DNA of 64,000 nucleotides, from the NCBI RefSeq assembly GCF_016863295.1, contig NZ_BOOP01000006.1, positions 1 to 64,000 of the forward strand, written 5' to 3'. The notes beneath the pieces are model-generated. The model was not told the origin of the DNA. It ran no database searches and saw only the letters and a program-made list of their open reading frames with translations. Positions within the stretch are counted from its first letter, which is position 1. Every line of letters starts with the position of its first letter. Source of the stretch: Planotetraspora phitsanulokensis (GTDB taxonomy: Bacteria; Actinomycetota; Actinomycetes; Streptosporangiales; Streptosporangiaceae). The translations under genes and the position numbers were made by a program. This document shows, in pieces, positions 15,839-26,164 of this stretch.

Positions 15839-16660
15839 CTACCAGTGGGCGGGGCGGACCAGGCCACCCGGCAGCCTGGTCGCCGCGTCGCCTCTCGCGG
15901 CGTTGAGCTGCGACTGGGTGAGGAAGATGCCGCCCGTCAGGTCGGCCCCGCTCAGGTCGGCGTCGCGGAGGTCGGCGCCGATCAGGTCGGCCGATCTCAG
16001 GTCCGCGTTCCTGAGGTCGGCCGCGATGAGGTAGGCGCCGCGGAGGTTGGCGCCGCGCAGGTCGGCGCCCTTCAGGTTCGCCCCGATGAGATCCGCTCCT
16101 CTGCGGTTCTTCTTCCGCCCGGGGACCCCGGCCCGGACGAGCTCGCTCGTGCGCAGTAGCAGGGCGTTGACACGGTCCCGATGCGCGGCGACGTCCAGTC
16201 CCGTGAGCTCCTCCGGACCGCCGAGGGTGAGGCGCTCGGTCTCTTCGAACGCCTCACGCAGGTCGTCGTGGACGGCCCGGGCCGGGGGCAGGGTCAGCGC
16301 CTCGGCGAGGTACCAGAGGAGCTCATGGAGCTGCCGCATGACGGGGAAGACGGCGAACATCTGGCGGGCCGTACCGGGTGTCCCCCGCCAGTCCCGTCCC
16401 TCGAAGGTGACCTGGGAGACCTTCTGCCCGGCGCCGAAGCAGTCGAAGACGGTGCAGCCGGAGAACCCCCGCTGCCGCAGTTCGGAGTGGACGCCGCAGC
16501 GGAAGTCGGCCTTCAGGTTGGGGCAGGGGTCTCCCGCCTTCTTGGTGATCGCGAAGTCCGACGACGCCGCGAACGGCAGCGCGACGCAGCAGAGGGCGAA
16601 GCAGTTTCCGCAGTCCGCCTGCAGCTCACGGCGGACCTGTGTCCCGGACTTGTCTGACAC
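15839..16660 (-). CDS. Cysteine-cluster (YkgJ-like) protein with C-terminal pentapeptide repeats
   Basis: A 273-residue protein in two parts. The first about 100 residues hold nine or ten cysteines, opening with [11 protein letters not shown] and continuing with PCPNL, FRCGVH and GCTVFDCFG, similar to YkgJ-type proteins thought to chelate zinc or iron-sulfur. A helical linker follows. From about residue 185 there are ten or so pentapeptide repeats of A(D/N)L(R/I)(G/N) type ([20 protein letters not shown]), which form a right-handed beta-helix. GTG at 16660 is chosen: GGGGAG lies nine bases upstream and the protein then begins MSDKSG. Function unknown; the genes on either side give no clue. 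Confidence 0.75.
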   Translation of the reverse strand: MSDKSGTQVRRELQADCGNCFALCCVALPFAASSDFAITKKAGDPCPNLKADFRCGVHSELRQRGFSGCTVFDCFGAGQKVSQVTFEGRDWRGTPGTARQMFAVFPVMRQLHELLWYLAEALTLPPARAVHDDLREAFEETERLTLGGPEELTGLDVAAHRDRVNALLLRTSELVRAGVPGRKKNRRGADLIGANLKGADLRGANLRGAYLIAADLRNADLRSADLIGADLRDADLSGADLTGGIFLTQSQLNAARGDAATRLPGGLVRPAHW

Positions 16661-16774
16661 CGTGTGATGCTCCCCGTTCCGAACGCGGCGCTGAAGATGG
16701 AACACCATTGTCCCAGTCCCACGAACGGGGACGGGCAGGGGCGCCGTGTCCACAACGGCGTCCCCTGCCCGGCT

Positions 16775-16805
16775 GGGGCGCCGTCGCCGGCTTGGCCGGC
16801 GCCCC
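16775..16805 (-). terminator. Hairpin after the araBDA operon
   Basis: GGGGCGCCG and CGGCGCCCC pair perfectly over 13 bases that can themselves fold. It lies 24 bases past the araA stop. Confidence 0.7.
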
Positions 16806-16828
16806 TGGAGGTGGCGGATACCCGCCGG

Positions 16829-18310
16829 TCAGAAGCCTCGGGCGAGGCGGTAGTAGGCCTGGTTCCAGCGCAGTTCCTTGGCCAGCGCGCGGGAGGTCGT
16901 GTCGGCGTCGATCATGACCAGCTCCACGCCGAGCATCTCGGACAGGTCGGTGAGCTCCTCAGCGCCGATCGCTGCGGACAGCACCGTGTGATGCGGGCCG
17001 CCGGCGGTCAGCCAGGACTCCGTCGAGGTGCGCAGGTCGGGACGGGGACGCCAGACCGCACGGGCGACGGGAAGCCGCGGCAGCGGCTCCAGCGGCGCCA
17101 CGACGTCGATCTCGTTGGCCACCAGCCGGAACCGCTCACCCATGTCGGCCAGGCCGACGACCACCGCCGGGCCGGGCGCGGCGTCGAAGACGAGCCGGAC
17201 CGGGTCCTCCCTGCCGCCGATGCCCAGCGGGTGGATCTCGCAGGACGGGGTGCCGGTGGCGATGGACGGACAGACCTCCAGCATGTGGGCCCCGAGGATG
17301 AGCTCCTCGCCCGGCGTCAGGTGGTAGGTGTAGTCCTCCATGAAGGACGTGCCGCCGGGCACCCCCTCGGCCGTCTTCTTGAGCGTGCGCAGCAGCACCG
17401 AGGTCTTCCAGTCGCCCTCGCCGCCGAAGCCGTAGCCGTCGGCCATCAGGCGCTGTACGGCCAGGCCCGGCAGCTGCCGCAGGCCGCCCAGGTCCTCGAA
17501 GTTGGTGGTGAAGGCCTTGAATCCGCCGGCGTCGAGGAACCCGCGAAGGCCCAGCTCGATGCGGGCGGCGTAGCGCAGGGAGTCGTGCCGCTCTCCCCCG
17601 GCGCGCAGCTCTGGCGCGACCTGGTAGAGCTCCTCGTACTCCTTCACCAGCGCCGTCACGTCCGCGTCCGCCGCGGCGTCGACGGCCTCGACCAGCTCGT
17701 TGACGCCGTAGGTGTTGACCGAGACGCCGAACGTGATCTGGGCCTCGACCTTGTCGCCTTCGGTGACGGCCACGTCGCGCATGTTGTCGCCGAACCTGGC
17801 GAGCTTCAGGGAGGCCACCTCGGCCCGGCCCGCCGCCGCTCGCGCCCAGGCGCCGATCCGCGCCGCCACCGTCGGGTCGCTGACGTGCCCGGCGACGGTC
17901 TTGCGTGCCACGCCCAGCCTGGTCTGCATGTAACCGAACTCCCGGTCGCCGTGGGCGGCCTGGTTCAGGTTCATGAAGTCCATGTCGATGGAGCTCCACG
18001 GGAGCTCACGGTTGGCCTGGGTGTGGAGGTGCACCAGGGGCTTGGTGAGGGCGTCGAGCCCGGCGATCCACATCTTGGCGGGCGAGAACGTGTGCATCCA
18101 GGCGATCAGCCCGACGCACTCGTCGTCGGCGTTGGCCTCGAGGCAGAGCCTGCGGATCGCGCCCGCGCCGGTGAGGACGGGCATCCACACCACTTCGACG
18201 GGCAGCGCGTCGTTCAGCTCCTCGGCGATCCGCCGGGACTGCTCGGCGACCTGGCGGAGGGTGTCCTCACCGTACAGGCCCTGGCTGCCGGTCAGAAACC
18301 AGATCTTCAA
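16829..18310 (-). CDS. araA: L-arabinose isomerase
   Basis: A 493-residue enzyme, the normal length for AraA, which converts L-arabinose to L-ribulose in the cytoplasm using Mn2+. The N-terminus [16 protein letters not shown] and the stretches [27 protein letters not shown] and [11 protein letters not shown] are classic; the two glutamates in the last two motifs and the later histidines bind the metal. It starts with TTG at 18310, inside the araD stop (TTGA overlap), six bases from AGAGGAG. It is the last gene of araB-araD-araA. Confidence 0.95.
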   Translation of the reverse strand: MKIWFLTGSQGLYGEDTLRQVAEQSRRIAEELNDALPVEVVWMPVLTGAGAIRRLCLEANADDECVGLIAWMHTFSPAKMWIAGLDALTKPLVHLHTQANRELPWSSIDMDFMNLNQAAHGDREFGYMQTRLGVARKTVAGHVSDPTVAARIGAWARAAAGRAEVASLKLARFGDNMRDVAVTEGDKVEAQITFGVSVNTYGVNELVEAVDAAADADVTALVKEYEELYQVAPELRAGGERHDSLRYAARIELGLRGFLDAGGFKAFTTNFEDLGGLRQLPGLAVQRLMADGYGFGGEGDWKTSVLLRTLKKTAEGVPGGTSFMEDYTYHLTPGEELILGAHMLEVCPSIATGTPSCEIHPLGIGGREDPVRLVFDAAPGPAVVVGLADMGERFRLVANEIDVVAPLEPLPRLPVARAVWRPRPDLRTSTESWLTAGGPHHTVLSAAIGAEELTDLSEMLGVELVMIDADTTSRALAKELRWNQAYYRLARGF

Positions 18311-18966
18311 CGCGAGCTCCTCTGCCCATAGACGTTCTGGTAGCGGTCGTACAGACGATCGACGTCGTCCTGTTTGATCGGCAGGGGCTCGCCGAGCTGC
18401 CGGGACACGTGCACGGTCCTGGCCACGTCCTCGCACATCACGGCGGCCTTGACCGCCGCCTTCGCCGAGGCGCCGATGGTGAAGACCCCGTGGTTCTGCA
18501 TGAGGACGGCGGGCGAGCGGTGGCCGGAGAGGACTGCGACGATCCCGCGGCCGATGTCGTCTCCGCCGATGAGCGCGAACGGCCCGATGGGGATCTCGCC
18601 GCCGAACTCGTCGGCCATCGCGGTGAGCACGCACGGGATCGGCTCTCCCCGTGCGGCCCAGGCCGAGGCGTACGTCGAATGGGTGTGCACCACTCCGCCG
18701 ACCTCCGGCATGTGGCGGTACACGTACGCGTGCGCGGCGGTGTCGCTGGACGGGGCGTGCTCGCCCTCGACGACGTTGCCGTCGAGGTCGCAGACGACCA
18801 TCGACGCCGGGGTGAGGTCGTCGTAGGAGACGCCGCTCGGCTTGATGACGAACAGGTCCTCGCCCGGCACGCGGCCGGAGACGTTACCTGCCGTCCAGGC
18901 GACCAGGTTGTAGCGCACCAGCTCGGCGTGCAGGCCGCAGACGGCCTCCCGGAGCTGCTCGATCAT
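18307..18966 (-). CDS. araD: L-ribulose-5-phosphate 4-epimerase
   Basis: A 219-residue class II aldolase-type epimerase that turns L-ribulose 5-phosphate into D-xylulose 5-phosphate. Motifs include [10 protein letters not shown] and IKPSGV (phosphate binding), [13 protein letters not shown] (two zinc histidines) and [11 protein letters not shown] (third histidine). It overlaps araB by ATGA and araA by TTGA, so the three are translationally coupled. Length matches AraD. Confidence 0.95.
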   Translation of the reverse strand: MIEQLREAVCGLHAELVRYNLVAWTAGNVSGRVPGEDLFVIKPSGVSYDDLTPASMVVCDLDGNVVEGEHAPSSDTAAHAYVYRHMPEVGGVVHTHSTYASAWAARGEPIPCVLTAMADEFGGEIPIGPFALIGGDDIGRGIVAVLSGHRSPAVLMQNHGVFTIGASAKAAVKAAVMCEDVARTVHVSRQLGEPLPIKQDDVDRLYDRYQNVYGQRSSR

Positions 18967-20612
18967 GCCGTGGCCTCGTTTCTGATCGCGCGGAGACGGT
19001 GCAGCAGCCCGCCGTCCGCGAAGTGGTCGTGCAGCCGGCGGTACTCGGCGTACAGCCGGTCGTATGCGTCCGCCCGTCCGGCGTCGGGGACGTAGGCGTT
19101 CGGGGTGCGCTTGCCCATCGCCGCCGCGGCCTCGGTGATGTCGGCGTACGCCCCGGCCGCCACCGCGGCGTGGATGGCCGAGCCCAGAGCGGGCCCCTGC
19201 TCGGATCCGATCGCCGACAGGGGACGGCGCAGGACGTCGCTGTAGACCTGCATGAGGAAGGAGTTCTTCAGCAGCCCGCCCGCGACGACGAACTCGCCGA
19301 CCGGCACTCCCGCCGCCTCGAAGGTCTCCACGATGACGCGGGCGCCGAAGGCGGTCGCCTCGATCAGCGCGCGGTAGACGTCCTCCGGCCTGGTGGCGAG
19401 GGTCTGGCCGACGATCACGCCGGACAGGTTGTGGTCGACCAGCACCGAACGGTTCCCGCCCTGCCAGTCGAGCGCGACGAGCCCGTGCGCGCCCACCGCC
19501 TGCCGCTCGGCGAGCGAGGTCAGGTATTCGTGGACGCTGATGCCCGCCTCGGCGGCGCTCTCGGCGTAGGAGGCGGGCACCGACGTCTCGACGAACCAGG
19601 CGAAGATGTCGCCCACGGCCGACTGCCCGGCCTCGTACCCCCACAGGCCCGGCACGATGCCGTCGCGCACCACGCCGCACATGCCGGGAACCTCGGCGAG
19701 TTCGTCGGACGGCATGATGTGGCAGGTCGAGGTCCCCATGATGGCGACCATCTGGCCCGGCCGTACGGCATCGGCCGCGGCGGCGGTGACGTGCGCGTCG
19801 ACGTTGCCGACGGAGACGGCGATGCCCTCGGGCAGCTTGGTCCAGCGGGCCGCCTCCTCGCTCAGGCGGCCCGCGAGGCCTCCGAGCGGGGCGAGCTCCT
19901 GACCGAGCGTGGCGGGGAAGCCGCCGAAGTCGGGGTGCAGCGCGGTCAGGAAGCCTTCGGCGGGGTAGCGGCCGTCCTGGTGGATGCCCTTGTATCCCGC
20001 GGTGCAGACGTTGCGGGACTCCACACCGGTGAGCTGCCAGACGATCCAGTCGGCCGCCTCGATCCAGCGGGCCGCGGCGTGGTAGGTCTCCGGGTCCTCC
20101 TCGAGGACCTGCAGCGCCTTCGCGAACTCCCATTCCGAGGAGATCTTGCCGCCATAGCGCGGCAGCCACGTCTCGCCCCGTTCGGCGGCGACGGCGTTGA
20201 TCCGGTCGGCCTGGGGCTGGGCGGCGTGGTGCTTCCAGAGCTTCGGCCACGCGTGGGGACGGTCGGGGTGCAGCTCGCTGAGGGGAACGCCGTCGGCGGT
20301 GGTCGGCAACATCGTGCACGCGGTGAAGTCGGTGCCGATGCCGATCACGTCGGAGGCGGAGACGCCCGCGACGGCCAGCGCCTTCGGCACCGCGACGCGC
20401 AGGACGTCGCGCCAGTCCTCGGGCGACTGGAGGGCCCAGTCGGGCCCGAGCCGGATCGCGGTGCCCGGCAGCCTCTCCTCGATCACGGCGTGCGTGTATT
20501 CGTGGACGGCACTGCCCAGTTCGGCGCCGTCGCTCACCCGAACGACGACGGCGCGTCCGGACAAGGTGCCGAAGTCGACACCGATCACGTAGCGGTCGTT
20601 GTTATCGCTCAC
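18963..20612 (-). CDS. araB: L-ribulokinase
   Basis: A 549-residue FGGY-family kinase that phosphorylates L-ribulose. The N-terminal ATPase motif is VIGVDFGTLSGRAVV. LGPDWALQSPEDW and GIGTDFTACTMLPTTADG follow, both typical of AraB, with MGTSTCHIMPSD in the second domain and the FGGY signature region VAGGLLKNSFLMQVYSDVL near residue 440. First gene of the catabolic operon; 85 bases separate it from the LacI-type gene upstream on the same strand, with no operator in that gap, so it is probably co-transcribed with the repressor. Confidence 0.95.
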   Translation of the reverse strand: MSDNNDRYVIGVDFGTLSGRAVVVRVSDGAELGSAVHEYTHAVIEERLPGTAIRLGPDWALQSPEDWRDVLRVAVPKALAVAGVSASDVIGIGTDFTACTMLPTTADGVPLSELHPDRPHAWPKLWKHHAAQPQADRINAVAAERGETWLPRYGGKISSEWEFAKALQVLEEDPETYHAAARWIEAADWIVWQLTGVESRNVCTAGYKGIHQDGRYPAEGFLTALHPDFGGFPATLGQELAPLGGLAGRLSEEAARWTKLPEGIAVSVGNVDAHVTAAAADAVRPGQMVAIMGTSTCHIMPSDELAEVPGMCGVVRDGIVPGLWGYEAGQSAVGDIFAWFVETSVPASYAESAAEAGISVHEYLTSLAERQAVGAHGLVALDWQGGNRSVLVDHNLSGVIVGQTLATRPEDVYRALIEATAFGARVIVETFEAAGVPVGEFVVAGGLLKNSFLMQVYSDVLRRPLSAIGSEQGPALGSAIHAAVAAGAYADITEAAAAMGKRTPNAYVPDAGRADAYDRLYAEYRRLHDHFADGGLLHRLRAIRNEATA

Positions 20613-20697
20613 TTCAACTCCAACGGGGGGACGGGGGTACGGCCGGCGCCGCGTTCCGGGTGCTCCGGGTGGCGGCGCGGGGAAGCCGGACGGGGGT

Positions 20698-21723
20698 CTA
20701 TGCGCCCGGCGGAGCGCTGCTCCCCCGGACGACGAGGTCGGGCGGCACGACGAAACGCTCCAGCACCTTCGCCGCGCCCTCCTCGAGCTGCCCGAGAAGC
20801 ACGTCGATGCTGTGCCGGCCCACTGCTCCGAAGTCCTGCCTGACGGTGGTGAGCGGCGGGGAGAAGAACTCCGACTCCGGGATGTCGTCGAATCCCACGA
20901 TGCTGATCTGTTCCGGCACCCGCACGCCTTCTTCTGTGAAGGCCCGCAGCACGCCGAGGGACATCTGGTCGTTGGCCACGAAGACGGCGGTGACCTCTCC
21001 GGCCATGCCGGCCAGGAGCTTGCCGGCCTCGTAGCCCGAGCGCGGGCTCCAGTCGCCGGACAGGACCTCGGGTATGTCCCGCCCCGCGGCGGACAGGGCG
21101 CCGCGCCAGCCCTCGACCCGTCCCTCGGCCTCCAGCCAGTCCTGCGGTCCCCTTATGTGCCACACCGTCTCGTGGCCGAGCTTCAGCAGGTGGTCCGTGG
21201 CCAGCCTGGCGCCTTCGGCCTGGTCGACGCAGACGACCGGGACCTGGACGGAGTGCCCGCCCTCCACCGCCACGATCGGGATCCCGGGCGACAGGTCTTC
21301 GAGCGCGCCGGCCGCCGACCTCTGCGGGGCGACCACGACGATGCCGTCGACGCCCTGCTCGATCAGGTAGTTGATGGCGTCGCGCACACCGGCCCGGTCG
21401 ATCGTGCGGAGGCTCACGATGCTGACGAAATATCCCGCGTCCCTGGCAGCCTGCTCGATGCCGTAGACGGTGCTCGCCGGGCCGTACAGGGTGGTGTCGA
21501 AACTCACGACGCCCAGCGTGCGCGAGTGCCGGGTCACCAGGGCGCGCGCGACCATGTTGCGGCGGTAGCCGAGCAGGTCGATCGCCTCCAGGACGCGGGA
21601 ACGCGTCTCGGCCCGCACGTTCGGGTGGTCGTTGAGCACCCGGGAGACGGTCTGGTGCGACACGCCCGCGGCCTTGGCCACATCGGCCATCACCGGTGGG
21701 CGTCCCCCCGTGCTTGATCCCAC
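20698..21723 (-). CDS. LacI family repressor, probable L-arabinose regulator
   Basis: About 341 residues. The N-terminal HTH reads ADVAKAAGVSHQTVSRVLNDHPNVRAETR with the hinge helix RRNMVARALVTR. A periplasmic-binding-type sugar domain follows (SRTLGVVSFDTTLYG, FVANDQMSLGVLRAF, IVGFDDIPESEFFSPPLTTV). GTG at 21723 is chosen, with GTG at 21729 also possible; both lie behind AAGGAGAGG. It sits between araB (same strand) and the divergent sugar transporter. Two 14-bp sites of LacI type flank the promoter region, so it probably represses both units and itself until arabinose binds. Confidence 0.9.
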   Translation of the reverse strand: MGSSTGGRPPVMADVAKAAGVSHQTVSRVLNDHPNVRAETRSRVLEAIDLLGYRRNMVARALVTRHSRTLGVVSFDTTLYGPASTVYGIEQAARDAGYFVSIVSLRTIDRAGVRDAINYLIEQGVDGIVVVAPQRSAAGALEDLSPGIPIVAVEGGHSVQVPVVCVDQAEGARLATDHLLKLGHETVWHIRGPQDWLEAEGRVEGWRGALSAAGRDIPEVLSGDWSPRSGYEAGKLLAGMAGEVTAVFVANDQMSLGVLRAFTEEGVRVPEQISIVGFDDIPESEFFSPPLTTVRQDFGAVGRHSIDVLLGQLEEGAAKVLERFVVPPDLVVRGSSAPPGA

Positions 21724-21755
21724 GCGCACTCCTCTCCTTCTTCTCAGAGAACGAC

Positions 21756-21769
21756 TGTGAGCGTTAACA
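21756..21769. promoter_or_regulatory. LacI-type operator, repressor side
   Basis: TGTGAGCGTTAACA agrees with the site at 21877-21890 in 12 of 14 positions. It lies 33 bases upstream of the repressor's GTG and downstream of a minus-strand TTGACG (21783-21778), where it would overlap the -10 region. This implies autorepression of the repressor-araBDA transcript. Confidence 0.65.
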
Positions 21770-21863
21770 ACCGCCAGCGTCAAGAAGGGTTTTTGTTACG
21801 TTCCGGTAACGGCCACCTTACACTGGCGAATGCCCCTTGTTACGGCGACGTTATCGGCTTCTA

Positions 21864-21891
21864 TTGACAGTGAGAATGTTAGCGATAACAC
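21864..21891 (+). promoter_or_regulatory. Promoter and LacI-type operator of the sugar transporter operon
   Basis: TTGACA (21864-21869) and TAACAC (21886-21891) form a sigma-70-like promoter with a 16-base spacer. The operator TGTTAGCGATAACA (21877-21890) overlaps the -10 box; it is a near-perfect dyad of the form used by actinomycete pentose repressors. A further inverted repeat, GTTAC-6-GTAAC, is at 21795-21810. Confidence 0.7.
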
Positions 21892-22004
21892 TACCGAACT
21901 CAGGGTCAGACGACTGCCCGGGCTGAGCTCTGCCTTTGCGAACTCCCTCCGGGTCCGCGTCTCCTCGTGCCGCATCCGGCCACCCCCATGCGCAAGGAGA
22001 GAAA

Positions 22005-23135
22005 ATGAGATTTCGACGATTGGCGGCGGTGGTCCCCGCCGTGGCCCTCGCTGTGCTCGCGTCGGCGTGCGGTTCCAGCGAGAAGACGGTCGACACACAG
22101 GCCACGTCCGGCGACAACACCGGCGCCCTCGTGGGCGTCACGATGCCGACCAAGTCTTCGGAGCGCTGGATCCACGACGGCGACAACGTCAAGGCGGGTC
22201 TGGAGAAGCTCGGTTACAAGGTCGACCTGCAGTACGCGGAGAACGACATCCCGACTCAGGTCAACCAGATCGAGAACCAGATCACCAAGGGCGCCAAGCT
22301 TCTGATCATCGCCTCGATCGACGGCACCGCGATCACCACGCAGCTGCAGGAGGCCGCGGACAAGAAGATCCCGGTCATCGCCTACGACCGGCTGATCCGC
22401 AACAGCCCGAACGTCGACTACTACGCGACCTTCGACAACTTCAAGGTCGGCGTCCAGCAGGCCACCTCGCTGCTGGTCGGACTGAAGCTGAAGAACGAGG
22501 ACGGCTCGGACGGCTCCGCGAAGGGCCCCTTCAACATCGAGCTGTTCGGCGGCTCCCCCGACGACAACAACGCGACGTTCTTCTTCAACGGCGCCATGTC
22601 GGTGCTCCAGCCGCTCATCGACAACAAGACGCTCGTCGTGAAGAGCGGCCAGACGGACTTCAAGACCGTCGCCATCCTCCGGTGGGACCCCGCCACGGCG
22701 CAGAAGCGCATGGAGGACCTGCTCACCAAGACCTACAGCGGCGGCACGAAGGTCGACGGCGTCCTGTCGCCCTACGACGGCCTGTCGATCGGCATCCTGT
22801 CCGCGCTGAAGAGCAACGGCTACGGCACGGCCGACCAGCCGTACCCGATCGTGACCGGCCAGGACGCCGAGCTCGCCTCGGTCAAGTCGATCATCGCGGG
22901 CGAGCAGTACTCCACCATTTACAAGGACACCCGCCAGCTGGCGGACGTCACGGTCAAAATGGCGGATAGCGTACTCAAGGGCGCCACGCCTGAAGTCAAC
23001 AACACCAAGGACTACGACAACGGCAACAAGGTCGTCCCGTCGTACCTGCTGGAGCCGGTGATCGTGAACAAGACGAACTACCAGAAGGAAGTCGTCGACA
23101 CCGGTTACTACACCCAGGCCCAGCTCGGCGGCTGA
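22005..23135 (+). CDS. chvE: Multiple-sugar ABC transporter substrate-binding lipoprotein (ChvE family)
   Basis: A 376-residue lipoprotein. The signal peptide [21 protein letters not shown] ends in the lipobox LASAC, so it is anchored to the outer face of the membrane. The body is a type-I sugar-binding fold ([61 protein letters not shown]), closest in pattern to ChvE/MmsE proteins that bind arabinose, xylose, galactose and glucose. ATG at 22005 follows AAGGAGAGAAA; longer in-frame starts would bury the signal peptide. It heads an operon with its ATPase and permease; arabinose is the likely ligand from context. Confidence 0.92.
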   Translation: MRFRRLAAVVPAVALAVLASACGSSEKTVDTQATSGDNTGALVGVTMPTKSSERWIHDGDNVKAGLEKLGYKVDLQYAENDIPTQVNQIENQITKGAKLLIIASIDGTAITTQLQEAADKKIPVIAYDRLIRNSPNVDYYATFDNFKVGVQQATSLLVGLKLKNEDGSDGSAKGPFNIELFGGSPDDNNATFFFNGAMSVLQPLIDNKTLVVKSGQTDFKTVAILRWDPATAQKRMEDLLTKTYSGGTKVDGVLSPYDGLSIGILSALKSNGYGTADQPYPIVTGQDAELASVKSIIAGEQYSTIYKDTRQLADVTVKMADSVLKGATPEVNNTKDYDNGNKVVPSYLLEPVIVNKTNYQKEVVDTGYYTQAQLGG

Positions 23136-23207
23136 CCCGTAACGAGGTGCGGCCCTTGACGGGGGCCGCACCTCCTTCACAGCTCACCGAGAGGCCATGA
23201 GCGACAA

Positions 23208-24737
23208 ATGACCGATGACATCCTGCGGATGCGCGGGATCACCAAGACGTTCCCCGGAGTCAAGGCGCTCCAGGACGTGAACCTCTCCGTGCGGCGGGGC
23301 GAGATCCACGCGATCTGCGGAGAGAACGGCGCCGGCAAGTCGACCCTCATGAAGGTCCTGTCCGGGGTCTACCCCCACGGGTCGTACGAGGGCGAGATCT
23401 CCTTCGACGGGGAGCCCTGCCACTTCTCCGACATCCGCGACAGTGAGCACCGCGGGATCGTCATCATCCACCAGGAACTGGCGCTTGCCCCGCAGCTGTC
23501 GATCGCGGAGAACATCTTCCTCGGCAACGAGCAGGCCTCGCGCGGTCTGATCGACTGGAACCGCACCAACGCGGAGGCCGCGGCTCTCCTCGACCGTGTC
23601 GGCCTGCGGGAGAACCCGGTCACCACGATCTCCGACATCGGCGTAGGCAAGCAGCAGCTCGTGGAGATCGCCAAGGCGCTGTCCAAGAAGGTGCGGCTGC
23701 TCATCCTGGACGAGCCCACCGCCGCGCTGAACGACGAGGACTCCGAGCACCTGCTCGACCTGCTGCGCGGCCTGCGGGACGAGGGCATCACCTGCGTGAT
23801 CATCTCGCACAAGCTCAACGAGGTCATGGCGATCGCCGACTCGATCACCATCCTTCGTGACGGCCACACGATCCAGACGCTCGACATGGCGACCGGCGAG
23901 GTCACCGAGGACCGCATCATCGCCGGCATGGTCGGCCGGGCCCTGGAGAACCGCTTCCCGCCGCACGAGCCGCAGATCGGCGAGGAGGCCCTGCGGATCG
24001 AGGACTGGACGGTCTACAGCCCGACGCAGCGCGGCCGGGCGGTCGTCTCCGGCGTCAACATGACGCTGCGGAAGGGCGAGATCGTCGGCCTCGCCGGCCT
24101 CATGGGCGCCGGCCGCACCGAGCTCGCGATGAGCGTCTTCGGCCGCACCTACGGCACCAACATCTCGGGCCGCCTGTTCAAAGAAGGACAGCCGATCGAG
24201 GCGCGGACGGTGCGCGAGGCGATCCGGAACGGCATCGCGTACGCCACCGAGGACCGCAAGCGGTACGGCCTCAACCTGATCGAGGACATCAAGCGCAACG
24301 TCTCGGCGGCCGCGCTGTCGAAGCTCGCCCGCCGGGGATGGGTCAACGACAACGAGGAATACCGCGTCGCGGACGAGTACCGCGGCAGCATGAACATCAA
24401 GGCGCCCAGCGTCTCGAGCGTCACCGGCAAGCTCAGCGGCGGCAATCAGCAGAAGGTCGTCCTGGCCAAGTGGATCTTCACGGACGCGGACGTCCTCATC
24501 CTGGACGAGCCGACCCGCGGCATCGACGTCGGTGCCAAGTACGAGATCTACACGATCATCAACCGCCTCGCCGACTCCGGCAAGGCCATCCTCGTCATCT
24601 CGTCGGAACTGCCGGAGCTGCTGGGTCTGTGCGACCGGATCTACGCGCTGTCGGCCGGCCGGATCACCGGTGAAGTCCAGCGCGGCGACGCGACGCAGGA
24701 ACGGATCATGCAGTACATGACGAAGGGACTGGACTAG
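23208..24737 (+). CDS. gguA: Sugar ABC transporter ATP-binding protein (tandem ATPase, GguA/MmsA type)
   Basis: A 509-residue protein with two ABC domains. The first has Walker [10 protein letters not shown], signature [15 protein letters not shown] and Walker [12 protein letters not shown]. The second has a degenerate Walker [11 protein letters not shown], signature [14 protein letters not shown] and Walker [15 protein letters not shown]. This is the RbsA/XylG/MmsA layout. It powers import by the permease five bases downstream. Third-position GC is high, as in its neighbours. Confidence 0.93.
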   Translation: MTDDILRMRGITKTFPGVKALQDVNLSVRRGEIHAICGENGAGKSTLMKVLSGVYPHGSYEGEISFDGEPCHFSDIRDSEHRGIVIIHQELALAPQLSIAENIFLGNEQASRGLIDWNRTNAEAAALLDRVGLRENPVTTISDIGVGKQQLVEIAKALSKKVRLLILDEPTAALNDEDSEHLLDLLRGLRDEGITCVIISHKLNEVMAIADSITILRDGHTIQTLDMATGEVTEDRIIAGMVGRALENRFPPHEPQIGEEALRIEDWTVYSPTQRGRAVVSGVNMTLRKGEIVGLAGLMGAGRTELAMSVFGRTYGTNISGRLFKEGQPIEARTVREAIRNGIAYATEDRKRYGLNLIEDIKRNVSAAALSKLARRGWVNDNEEYRVADEYRGSMNIKAPSVSSVTGKLSGGNQQKVVLAKWIFTDADVLILDEPTRGIDVGAKYEIYTIINRLADSGKAILVISSELPELLGLCDRIYALSAGRITGEVQRGDATQERIMQYMTKGLD

Positions 24738-24742
24738 ATCCG

Positions 24743-26005
24743 ATGAGCAGCAGCACCTCCCCCTCTGACGCGGCCCTCGCGTCGGGCGCGAAGGACGCGC
24801 CCGCACCGGGCACGCCCGGCAGGTCATCGGGCCTGTCGATCAACGTACGGCAGAGCGGCATCTACATCGCCTTCGCGCTGATCGTGTTGCTGTTCACGAT
24901 TCTCACCGATGGGGCGCTGCTCCAGCCGCAGAACATCTCGAACATCATCGTTCAGAACTCCTACATCCTGATCCTGTCGATCGGGATGATCCTGATCATC
25001 ATCGCCGGGCACATCGACCTGTCGGTCGGCTCGGTCGTCGCGGTCACCGGCGCCATCGCCGCCGTGTTGATGGTCAACTACGGAGTCCCCTGGCCGCTGG
25101 CGCTGCTCATCACGCTGATCGCCGGCGCCCTCATCGGCGCCTGGCAGGGGTACTGGATCGCCTACTTCGGCATCCCCGCCTTCATCGTCACGCTCGCCGG
25201 CATGTTGCTGTTCCGCGCGCTCACCCTCACCGTCCTGGGCAACCAGGGCATCGGCCCGTTCCCCGACGCGGTTCGCACCCTGTCGAACGGCTTCACCGAC
25301 GGCTATCTGGGCAACATCGGCCTCGGCCCGCTGGGCGGCGCCGACCTGTTCAGCCTGCTGATCGGCATCGTGGCGGTCGCGGGCATGGCGATCGCCCAGT
25401 GGCGCTCCCGCGCCGCGCGGCTGGGCTACCGCCAGAGCGTCGACTCGATCCCGGTCTTCCTGCTCAAGGTGGTCGTGGCCGCCGCGGTCATCCTCTTCGT
25501 GGTCGTGCAGCTCGCCCGGTTCAAGAACCTGCCCTGGGTGCTCGTGCTGCTGGCGGCGCTGGTGCTGGGCTACTCGCTGGTGACCAACCGCGCCGTGTTC
25601 GGCCGGCGGATCTACGCCATCGGCGGCAACCTGCAGGCCGCGCTCCTGTCCGGCATCAAGGTCAAGTCGGTCATCTTCTGGATCTTCGTCAACATGGGCG
25701 TCCTGTCCGCGATCGCCGGCATCATCTTCGCCGGCCGGCTCAACCAGGCGGGCCCCACCGCGGGCAACTCCTTCGAGCTGGACGCGATCGCGGCGGCGTT
25801 CATCGGCGGCGCGGCCGTCCAGGGCGGCGTCGGCAAGGTGGTCGGCGCGGTCACCGGCGGTCTCATCATGGGCGTCATCAACAACGGCATGTCCCTCATC
25901 GGCTCGCCGAGTGAGCGGGTCATGCTCGTGAAGGGCATCGTCCTGCTGGCCGCGGTCGCCTTCGACGTGTGGACCAAGCGCCGGGCGGCGAGCGCCAGCC
26001 GCTGA
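24743..26005 (+). CDS. gguB: Sugar ABC transporter permease (GguB/MmsB type)
   Basis: A 420-residue membrane protein with about ten hydrophobic segments and the BPD_transp_2 loop IDLSVGSVVAVTGAIAA plus GVPAF-like GIPAFIVTLAGMLLFRAL. The C-terminal ANRAVFGRRIYAIGGN-type motif appears as TNRAVFGRRIYAIGGNLQAA. Those are hallmarks of the monosaccharide permeases of the RbsC/MmsB family. The N-terminus has a Ser/Pro/Ala-rich tail of about 35 residues. It ends the transporter operon, before a very strong terminator. Confidence 0.93.
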   Translation: MSSSTSPSDAALASGAKDAPAPGTPGRSSGLSINVRQSGIYIAFALIVLLFTILTDGALLQPQNISNIIVQNSYILILSIGMILIIIAGHIDLSVGSVVAVTGAIAAVLMVNYGVPWPLALLITLIAGALIGAWQGYWIAYFGIPAFIVTLAGMLLFRALTLTVLGNQGIGPFPDAVRTLSNGFTDGYLGNIGLGPLGGADLFSLLIGIVAVAGMAIAQWRSRAARLGYRQSVDSIPVFLLKVVVAAAVILFVVVQLARFKNLPWVLVLLAALVLGYSLVTNRAVFGRRIYAIGGNLQAALLSGIKVKSVIFWIFVNMGVLSAIAGIIFAGRLNQAGPTAGNSFELDAIAAAFIGGAAVQGGVGKVVGAVTGGLIMGVINNGMSLIGSPSERVMLVKGIVLLAAVAFDVWTKRRAASASR

Positions 26006-26024
26006 CCCCGGGCGTACGACGGAA

Positions 26025-26072
26025 AAGAGGCCGCGGGCCGGGACGTGATCACGTCCCGGCCCGCGGCCTCTT
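26025..26072. terminator. 48-base perfect palindrome, bidirectional terminator
   Basis: Arms of 24 bases pair without a mismatch around GTGATCAC, beginning AAGAGGCCGCGGG and ending CCCGCGGCCTCTT. It lies between the convergent permease (stop 26005) and SDR (stop 26165) genes. The A run at the left and T pair at the right give a short U tract in both directions. Confidence 0.9.
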
Positions 26073-26164
26073 CCGTCTCCCCACCCGGCTTCGAAGTGCG
26101 GCTTCACCTGTGGCGTTCAACAGGCGCAAGCCGTCCGCTGCGGTGCACCGGACTTCCGCTCTGT

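Noticed and set aside
21838-21858. A third arabinose operator at TTGTTACGGCGACGTTATCGG.
   Set aside because: It is not an inverted repeat and agrees poorly with the two 14-bp sites.
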